Under the pieces are notes generated by a model. That model worked only from the letters and a program-made list of their open reading frames with translations, was not told where the DNA came from and did no database searches. Made by a program: the position numbers and the translations under genes. Shown here piece by piece: positions 7,540 through 13,476 of a stretch of DNA of 13,476 bases. The DNA comes from JBDTMT01 sp033764095. Its GTDB lineage: Bacteria; Desulfobacterota; Binatia; HRBIN30; CADEER01. Position 1 is the stretch's first letter; each line of letters opens with the position of its first letter. Location: contig JANRJF010000188.1 in the NCBI GenBank assembly GCA_033764095.1, forward strand, positions 1-13,476, read 5' to 3'.

Positions 7540-8373
7540 TCAGAGCTCGAAGACGGCGCCCTCGGCGCCGGCGGTGACGGCGAGCGAGGGTGGCAGGCCG
7601 CGCGACGCCGCCGCGGTCAGGCGGTCGACGGTGTCGTCGTCGTGCGCCGGGTCGTGGTGGAAGGTGACCAGGCGGCGCGCCCGCGCCTGGACGGCGAAGG
7701 CGACGGCGTGCTCGATCGCGCTGTGCCCCCAGCCGACGTGCCGCTCGTACTCGGCCAGCGTGTACTGCGCGTCGTGGATGAGCAGATCGGCGTCCTCGGC
7801 CAGCGCATGGCCCGAGGTCCAATTGGCGCACAGCGGGAAGTTGGGCACGCCGAGCGCCGGCTCGTGATCGGAGAGATAGCTCAGCGTCGTGTCGCGCGCG
7901 GTGATGCGATAGCCGACGGTGAAGCCGGGGTGGCAGACGCGGTCGCTGCGGACGTGGAACTCGCCGATGTCGAAGCCGCCCGCCGGCAGGTCGTGCAGCA
8001 CCAGGCGCGGCAGGTCGCGCAGGTGCACCGGGAACAGCGGCGGCGAGAGGTAGCGCATCAACCGGCCGCGCAGGTTGAGCGTCGTGCTGCCCGGCCCCCA
8101 CAGGTGCGTCTCGACGTCGGGGTCGTAGAGCGGCGCGAAGAACCCGAGGCCCTGCACGTGATCCATGTGGAAATGGCTGAGCAGGACGTGGATGCGCCGC
8201 ACCGAGGTGCCGAGCGCGCGGCCGAGCGGGCGGATGCCGGTGCCGGCGTCGAGCACCAGCAGCGTGCCGTCCGGCCCACGCACCTCGACACACGAGGTGT
8301 TGCCGCCGTAACGCGCCGTGTCCGGCCCGGGCGACGCCACCGAGCCGCGCGTCCCCCACAGGCGCACCTTCAC
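7540..8373 (-). CDS. Metallo-beta-lactamase-fold hydrolase (PhnP / cyclic-phosphodiesterase-like)
   Basis: A 277-residue protein. It starts 'KVRLWGTRGSVASPGPDTAR' after a GTG initiator and carries 'RYGGNTSCVEV' and 'LLVLDAGTGIRPLG'. The HxHxDH metal motif is 'SHFHMDH' (H67, H69, D71, H72). Further metal or acid residues are likely at H148, D169 ('LSDHEP') and H239/H240 ('VTFHHDP'). 'GTRGS' and 'YGGNTSC' place it near PhnP-type phosphodiesterases and RNase Z-like enzymes rather than true beta-lactamases; the substrate cannot be told. The GTG start is chosen because it overlaps the upstream PAS stop as GTGA and gives the conserved family N-terminus. Translational coupling to the PAS protein suggests joint function, perhaps hydrolysis of a phosphodiester under control of a sensed signal. 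No signal peptide is seen. It converges on the ABM monooxygenase gene. Confidence 0.87.
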   Translation of the reverse strand: MKVRLWGTRGSVASPGPDTARYGGNTSCVEVRGPDGTLLVLDAGTGIRPLGRALGTSVRRIHVLLSHFHMDHVQGLGFFAPLYDPDVETHLWGPGSTTLNLRGRLMRYLSPPLFPVHLRDLPRLVLHDLPAGGFDIGEFHVRSDRVCHPGFTVGYRITARDTTLSYLSDHEPALGVPNFPLCANWTSGHALAEDADLLIHDAQYTLAEYERHVGWGHSAIEHAVAFAVQARARRLVTFHHDPAHDDDTVDRLTAAASRGLPPSLAVTAGAEGAVFEL

Positions 8374-8762
8374 GGTGCGGCTTCCCAGAAGATCACCACC
8401 GCGCCGACGATCTCGTTTGTCACCCGGGTGAGCGGAAACGCGGTCGCCTCGATGTGCCGGCGGGCGCCGTCGAGGCCGCGAATCCAGAAGCTGCCGTGGA
8501 CCGGGCGCTGTTCGGCGACGGCGATCATCAGCGGCAATTTGTCGGAGCCCAGCGCGTTGCCGTCGGCGTCGAACGGACTCCACAGCGTCGCCCACTCCGC
8601 CGCCGGCATCTCGCCGGTCTCGTCGAAGCGCATGCCGAGCACCGCCTCGGCCGGCTCGTTGTAGAACACCAGCGTGCCGGCCGGGTCGACGAGGAACACC
8701 GGCATGGCGAGCGTGCTCGCCAGCTGGCGGGTGAGTATGAGCTCTATCGCTCGTTGCGGCAT
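8370..8762 (-). CDS. Stand-alone PAS-domain protein
   Basis: 130 residues, essentially one PAS domain. An N-terminal helix (1-18) precedes 'AMPVFLVDPAGTLVFYNEPA', the typical PAS beta-strand opening followed by 'EAVLGMRF'. The C-terminal strands 'GSFWIRGLDGARRHIEATAF' and 'VGAVVIFWEA' complete the fold. There is no kinase, cyclase or DNA-binding output domain, so it probably acts by protein-protein contact, most simply with the MBL hydrolase encoded immediately downstream with a 4-bp overlap. Ligand or cofactor is unknown. ATG at 8762 is the only likely start: an in-frame TAG lies ten codons upstream, and no ATG or GTG lies between. No good Shine-Dalgarno is near it. Confidence 0.82.
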   Translation of the reverse strand: MPQRAIELILTRQLASTLAMPVFLVDPAGTLVFYNEPAEAVLGMRFDETGEMPAAEWATLWSPFDADGNALGSDKLPLMIAVAEQRPVHGSFWIRGLDGARRHIEATAFPLTRVTNEIVGAVVIFWEAAP

Positions 8763-8814
8763 CGACGCACCGACTGCGCAGCGCTCCTATGACGGGGGCA
8801 GACGCGGTCGTCAA

Positions 8815-8843
8815 CGTAGGAGTGGACATCCGCCTACGAACCG
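8815..8843. repeat. Short palindrome related to the in-gene repeat
   Basis: CGTAGG at 8815-8820 pairs with CCTACG at 8833-8838; the stem can extend inward with one mismatch and a bulge. The right arm continues as CCTACGAACCG (8833-8843), an 11-mer identical to bases 662-672 in the element inside the giant ATPase gene, where it is likewise the right arm facing a CGTAGG left arm. The centre differs. Adjacent bases to about 8880 contain further imperfect dyad symmetry (CCGAC … GTCGG). It sits in the 186-bp gap between the secreted-protein gene and the PAS gene; I see nothing else clear there. Confidence 0.5.
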
Positions 8844-8948
8844 ACGGGTGCCGGCACAGGCGCACGGCCGGTCGGAGCCGAAATCAGTTTCTCGAATGGC
8901 TCGTCGCGCCGCGTGCAGCGACGAAGCGAACACTGGCGGCGCCGCGGC

Positions 8949-9758
8949 TCAGTCGCAGGCGCGCTCGACGCGGACCGAGTCGACGACGAAGGGCGACCAC
9001 GTCCCCGACGTCCACCAGCGCTCGGTGACCGTGCCGGCGTCGTTGGTGCCGGGCGGCTTGCTGTCGGTCGCGTCGATACCGAAGGTCTGCCCGACGCTCG
9101 GATGGCCGAACCAGAGGCGGGCTGGACGACTGTCGATCGCCAGGTTGCCGATCAGCAGTTGGCCGTCGACGAAAGCGTCGAACACCTGCCCGTCGTTGCG
9201 GAAGACGAACGCGAAGGTATGCAGCTCCAACGGCGCCGCCTCGCTCAGCGTCGAGACGCCGCCGGGAAAGGTCACGGTGAGCTTGCCGCCGTAGCCCTGG
9301 GCGCGCAGATCGATGCGCGCCAGCGAGCGGCCGTTCTCGCCGACCACGCCGACGCCGCCGCCGTTGACGCCGATGCCGGTGTAGCGCAGTGCAATTTCCA
9401 GCCGCACGTCGCCGCTGGCCGGGAACGGGCTGGCGTTGCTCTCGACGAACGGGAAGTCGAGCGCCGCCTCGCGCGTGCCGATCGCCAGTGCACCGTCGCT
9501 GACGCGGGTCGCCGACTCGGGAAAGCCGTTCGCGGCGCTGCTCCAGCGCTGCGCGTCGAGCGACGCGCCGCTGAACTCCTCGCCGAAGAGCAGGTTCGCG
9601 TCGGCGCAGACGCCGAGCGCGCTGTTCACCACGGTGACCACCTCGTCGATGCTCACCACACCGTCGCCGTTCAGGTCGCCGGGGCAGTTTTCGCAGGGCT
9701 GCGCGGTCGCGGCGGTGGCCACCCACAGGGTCAGCAGAGCTGGAGCGATGATGCGCAT
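8949..9758 (-). CDS. Secreted protein with one dockerin/EF-hand segment and a concanavalin-A-like domain
   Basis: 269 residues. A signal peptide is visible at 1-19 (MRIIAPALLTLWVATAATA), followed by a Cys-rich segment 'CENCPGDLNGDGVVSIDEVV' with 'TVVNSALGVC' after it. This is a single calcium-binding EF-hand or half-dockerin loop: D28, N30, D32, then D38/E39. Residues about 55-268 look like a beta-sandwich of the LamG/concanavalin-A type: 'FGEEFSGASLDAQRWSSA', 'ALDFPFVESNASPFPASGDV', 'LHTFAFVFRNDGQVFDAFVD' and 'ARLWFGHPSVGQTFG'. It is exported and may bind or cleave glycans; no catalytic pair typical of GH16 (ExDxE) is seen, so binding is more likely. A good Shine-Dalgarno (AGGAG, 9772-9768) lies 9 nt before the ATG. 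It follows the lipoprotein gene by 32 bp, so they are probably co-transcribed. Confidence 0.75.
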   Translation of the reverse strand: MRIIAPALLTLWVATAATAQPCENCPGDLNGDGVVSIDEVVTVVNSALGVCADANLLFGEEFSGASLDAQRWSSAANGFPESATRVSDGALAIGTREAALDFPFVESNASPFPASGDVRLEIALRYTGIGVNGGGVGVVGENGRSLARIDLRAQGYGGKLTVTFPGGVSTLSEAAPLELHTFAFVFRNDGQVFDAFVDGQLLIGNLAIDSRPARLWFGHPSVGQTFGIDATDSKPPGTNDAGTVTERWWTSGTWSPFVVDSVRVERACD

Positions 9759-9767
9759 GTTGCAGGT

Positions 9768-9772
9768 CTCCT
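9768..9772 (-). promoter_or_regulatory. Ribosome binding site of the secreted-protein gene
   Basis: AGGAG on the minus strand, 9 nt before the ATG at 9758. It is the clearest Shine-Dalgarno in the window and fixes this start. Confidence 0.7.
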
Positions 9773-9790
9773 CTCGATCGACTGAGCCGC

Positions 9791-10747
9791 TCAGGGCGGC
9801 GAGCCCGGATGCAGCTCGCTGACCGCATCGCCGACGAACGTCACGTACACACCCCTACCGGGGCTGTCGTAGTAGTACCACTGCATCTGCTCCAGCTCGG
9901 CGGTCTTGTGGCGCGGCGGGTAGCCACGCACCGCGATCGCCTGGGCGCGCGTCATGCCCACCGCCAGGCTGCCACTGTGCACCGCGGCGCGCATCGCGTC
10001 CGACAGGCCGGCGGTCGGGTCGCTGGCCGGCAGCAGGGCGTTGAAGTACGCGTCGGTGTCGAGCGTCGCGTTGCCGTACTCCAGGTAGAGCGTGTAGGAC
10101 GCGCCGGCCGCCGTTTCGATGGTGGCGCGATCGCGCCCGACGCCGGTGACCTTCACCGGCGTGCCGGCGGGCAGCATCTCGGTGCGCCAACCGTCGTAGC
10201 GATAGTTCGCGTCGGTCGCCTTGCCGCCCTTGAACGCCATCGTGCAGCACAGGAAGCGCGACTGGCCGAGCAGACCGCGCGGCACGCGCGTCTCGGCGGC
10301 GCAGCCCACCTCGCCGTTCGGTCCGCTGATCGTCCCGCTCCAGGCGGTCGGCTCGCTGCCCGACGCAACGCGCGCCGTGTAGCGCGCTCCGGCGGCGACC
10401 GGGAGTGCGACGGTACAGGTGGTGTCGCTGAGAAAGACCGCGCGGTTCGCCTCGTCCCGACCGGCGAGCACCGGATAGTCCGGCGGTCGGCCGTTGTAGC
10501 TGCTCGCCGCGGTGGTGCGGCGGCGCAACACGATCTGATGCGTCCCGGGCGTCAGCGGCTCGGGGGCGTTGCGCGGACGGCGGGTGAGGCGCACGCCGTC
10601 GACGCGGTCCACGTAGGCGTCCGGCTCGGCGAGGATGCTCGCCGTCGCCGCGGGCGCGTCCGGTGCCGGCCCCGGACCGCTGGTGCAGGCGTTCACCGCC
10701 AGCGCGAGCACACTGGCGGCCAGCCGCGCCCGCAACGGCGCGCTCAT
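9791..10747 (-). CDS. Lipoprotein with a BamE/SmpA-like C-terminal segment
   Basis: 318 residues. The N-terminus 'MSAPLRARLAASVLALAVNA' leads to C21, a lipobox-like site (V-N-A-C), followed by a Ser/Gly/Pro/Ala linker typical of lipoproteins. Residues 66-130 include a beta-rich stretch 'LTPGTHQIVLRRR', somewhat like PEGA-type surface domains. Residues about 185-225 look SH3-like ('EMLPAGTPVKVTGVGRDRAT'). Residues 257-312 carry 'GMTRAQAIAVRGYPP' and 'WYYYDSPGRGVYVTFVGDAV', the pattern of BamE/SmpA-like folds used by many lipoproteins. It is probably anchored in the outer membrane or periplasm; no enzyme function is evident. The ATG overlaps the stop of the dehydrogenase gene as ATGA, implying translational coupling. 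The frame also runs open upstream inside the dehydrogenase gene, but only this start gives a lipoprotein signal. Confidence 0.78.
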   Translation of the reverse strand: MSAPLRARLAASVLALAVNACTSGPGPAPDAPAATASILAEPDAYVDRVDGVRLTRRPRNAPEPLTPGTHQIVLRRRTTAASSYNGRPPDYPVLAGRDEANRAVFLSDTTCTVALPVAAGARYTARVASGSEPTAWSGTISGPNGEVGCAAETRVPRGLLGQSRFLCCTMAFKGGKATDANYRYDGWRTEMLPAGTPVKVTGVGRDRATIETAAGASYTLYLEYGNATLDTDAYFNALLPASDPTAGLSDAMRAAVHSGSLAVGMTRAQAIAVRGYPPRHKTAELEQMQWYYYDSPGRGVYVTFVGDAVSELHPGSPP

Positions 10748-11682
10748 GGCTCGAGCACGACCTTGATGGCGCCGGCCTTGCGGTCGCGCGCGATCTGGAA
10801 TGCCTCCGGCGCCGCCTCCAGCGGCAGGCGATGGGTGATCAGCGCCGGCGCGATCTCCTTGTTGGATGCCAGCAGCGCCGCACCGCCCTCGATGTCGCGG
10901 CCCGCCGCGTGGCGCCCGTACATGCTCGACGGTTGCAGGCGCAGCTCCTTCAGCATCACCAGGAACGCCGGCAGGGTGAGCGGCCCCCAGTAGCTCGACA
11001 GCAGCACGATGACGCCACCCGGCTTGGCCAGCTCGCAGACGCGCGACACGGCGCTGTCGCTGCCGGCGCACTCCAGCACCACGTCGTACTCGCCGTCGAT
11101 CGGCCTGGCGCCGAGGCGCTCGCCGGCCGCCTTCTGCGCGTCGTAGCGCGCCTCCAGTCCGACCTCGGCGCCGGCGAAGCGCGCCGCGGCGACGGCGCAC
11201 AGGCCGATCGAGCCGCCGCCGACCACCGCGACGCGCAGCCCGCCGTGCACGCCGGCCTTGCGCAGACCGTGGATGCACACCGCCAGTGGCTCGATCAGGC
11301 AGGCGTCGCGCACCGGGATGCCGCTCGGCAGCGGCACCAGGCAGCGCGGCGGCACGATCAGCTCGTCGGCCATGCCGCCGTCGCGCATGATGCCGAAGAT
11401 CATCTGCGGCGCCGAGCGGCAGAGCTGGTAGTCGCCGGCAACGCAGCACTCGCACGCCCCGCACGGCACCAGCGGCTCGATTCCCACCGGCGTGCCGTCG
11501 TCGAGCTCGCCGGCCAGCTCGTGACCGAGCGTGAAACCCATCGTCGCACCGTGCTCGATCATGTGCAGGTCCGACCCGCAGATGCTCGCCGACTTCATCC
11601 GCACCCGTACCCCGTCGCCGCTCGGCGCCGGCACGTCGACCACCTCGATGCCCCCGTTTGCCCCGACTCGTACTGCGCGCAT
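10744..11682 (-). CDS. Zinc-dependent alcohol/polyol dehydrogenase (MDR family)
   Basis: 312 residues, a compact member of the medium-chain dehydrogenase family (usually about 340-350). It has 'SICGSDLH' with C35, 'GHE' with H54/E55, and 'IEPLAV' with E131, probable ligands of the catalytic zinc. The structural-zinc lobe has cysteines 74, 77, 80 and 88 at the classic C-x2-C-x2-C-x7-C spacing. The Rossmann loop is 'VAVVGGGSIG' (151-160), with E177 at the end of the second strand favouring NAD. It should oxidise an alcohol or polyol, or reduce the matching carbonyl, in the cytoplasm; the substrate is unknown, with sorbitol or threonine dehydrogenases as relatives. Short loops near residues 41-70 and 190-200 explain the length. 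ATG at 11682 gives the standard 'MRAVRV' start; a TTG at 11718 lies in a repeat and is less likely. It diverges from the glucosidase gene. Confidence 0.87.
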   Translation of the reverse strand: MRAVRVGANGGIEVVDVPAPSGDGVRVRMKSASICGSDLHMIEHGATMGFTLGHELAGELDDGTPVGIEPLVPCGACECCVAGDYQLCRSAPQMIFGIMRDGGMADELIVPPRCLVPLPSGIPVRDACLIEPLAVCIHGLRKAGVHGGLRVAVVGGGSIGLCAVAAARFAGAEVGLEARYDAQKAAGERLGARPIDGEYDVVLECAGSDSAVSRVCELAKPGGVIVLLSSYWGPLTLPAFLVMLKELRLQPSSMYGRHAAGRDIEGGAALLASNKEIAPALITHRLPLEAAPEAFQIARDRKAGAIKVVLEP

Positions 11683-11713
11683 GGCGCGGTGCAAACCACC
11701 GTGCCTGGAAGAA

Positions 11714-11800
11714 TTCAACGCGGAGACACAGAGCCGCAGAGGGCGCAGAGTGATTTCTTTCGTCTCTGCGATCTCCGCGTCTCCGCGTCTCTGCGTTGAA
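11714..11800. repeat. Long imperfect inverted repeat between divergent genes
   Basis: The left arm from 11714 (TTCAACGCGGAGACACAGAG…) and the right arm ending at 11800 (…GCGTCTCTGCGTTGAA) are about 40 nt each. They pair well, with scattered mismatches, around a short AT-richer centre (TGATTTCTTT, 11751-11760). Inside each arm, CGCAGAG- and CGCGGAGA-type heptamers recur, giving internal direct repeats. It looks like a MITE- or REP-class palindrome and is unlike the surrounding coding DNA. It occupies most of the 153-bp intergenic region. Confidence 0.8.
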
Positions 11801-11824
11801 GGTCTTCCGCTTCTGCCCTATCCT
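11796..11824 (+). promoter_or_regulatory. Candidate sigma70-type promoter for the glucosidase gene
   Basis: TTGAAG (11796-11801) and TATCCT (11819-11824) are separated by exactly 17 bp; each matches the consensus at four of six positions. The -35 starts in the last bases of the right arm of the inverted repeat. The -10 ends 11 nt before the ATG at 11836, and no Shine-Dalgarno is seen between, so the transcript could start at or within a few bases of the ATG. This is a pattern match only. Confidence 0.45.
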
Positions 11825-11835
11825 CGCCGCCGCCT

Positions 11836-13476
<1,641 letters not shown>

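Noticed and set aside
8374..8865. Upstream in-frame extension of the MBL hydrolase into the PAS gene
   Set aside because: The conserved N-terminus starts at the GTG at 8373, and the region upstream codes for the PAS domain in another frame.
10748..11464. Upstream in-frame extension of the lipoprotein gene
   Set aside because: The extension runs antiphase through the conserved dehydrogenase gene and would bury the lipoprotein signal sequence.
11714..11800. CRISPR array, suggested by recurring CGCAGAG-type units
   Set aside because: The units are short, unevenly spaced and arranged as one inverted repeat with no regular spacers and no cas genes.

Overview
The window is very GC-rich DNA with strong third-position GC in nearly every reading frame, so most long antisense ORFs are shadows. 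The organism is probably a high-GC environmental bacterium of the deltaproteobacterial / Myxococcota / Candidatus Binatia type. That is inference from three things: the composition, a secreted protein carrying a 'CPGDLNGDG…DE' EF-hand segment of a kind I associate with such genomes, and many small palindromic repeats. No rRNA, tRNA, CRISPR array, transposase or phage gene is visible.

Layout. (1) 2-5197 (+): the 3' part of a giant signalling ATPase of the adenylate-cyclase-associated type. It has the end of the ATPase segment, a helical TPR-like region, then eight NTF2/SnoaL-like modules in four A/B pairs. A palindromic repeat sits in frame inside the TPR region. (2) 6974-5214 (-): a one-chain electron-transfer enzyme, MOSC + FNR-type flavin reductase + 2Fe-2S ferredoxin, convergent with (1). 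(3) 7073-7435 (+): an IsdG/ABM-type monooxygenase, divergent from (2), whose stop codon lies in a palindromic repeat. (4) 11682-7540 (-): a leftward run of five genes. These are a zinc alcohol dehydrogenase, a lipoprotein with a BamE-like C-terminus (ATGA overlap), a secreted EF-hand/concanavalin-like protein (32 bp gap), then, after 186 bp, a PAS protein and a metallo-beta-lactamase-fold hydrolase (GTGA overlap). (5) 11836-end (+): the first ~60% of a GH63-type glucosidase, divergent from (4). A long inverted repeat lies between them, and its edge supplies a plausible -35 box.

How the genes fit together. No single pathway unites the window. Local pairs are suggested by translational coupling (PAS/MBL hydrolase; dehydrogenase/lipoprotein) and by divergent arrangement (MOSC-reductase/monooxygenase, both oxidative or detoxification enzymes). 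The least ordinary features are the eight-module NTF2 array, the in-frame palindromic insertion and its related intergenic copy, and the way repeats donate coding sequence, a stop codon and a promoter element to neighbouring genes. Two genes also show a -10-like box exactly 11 nt before the ATG with no Shine-Dalgarno, which fits leaderless mRNAs.
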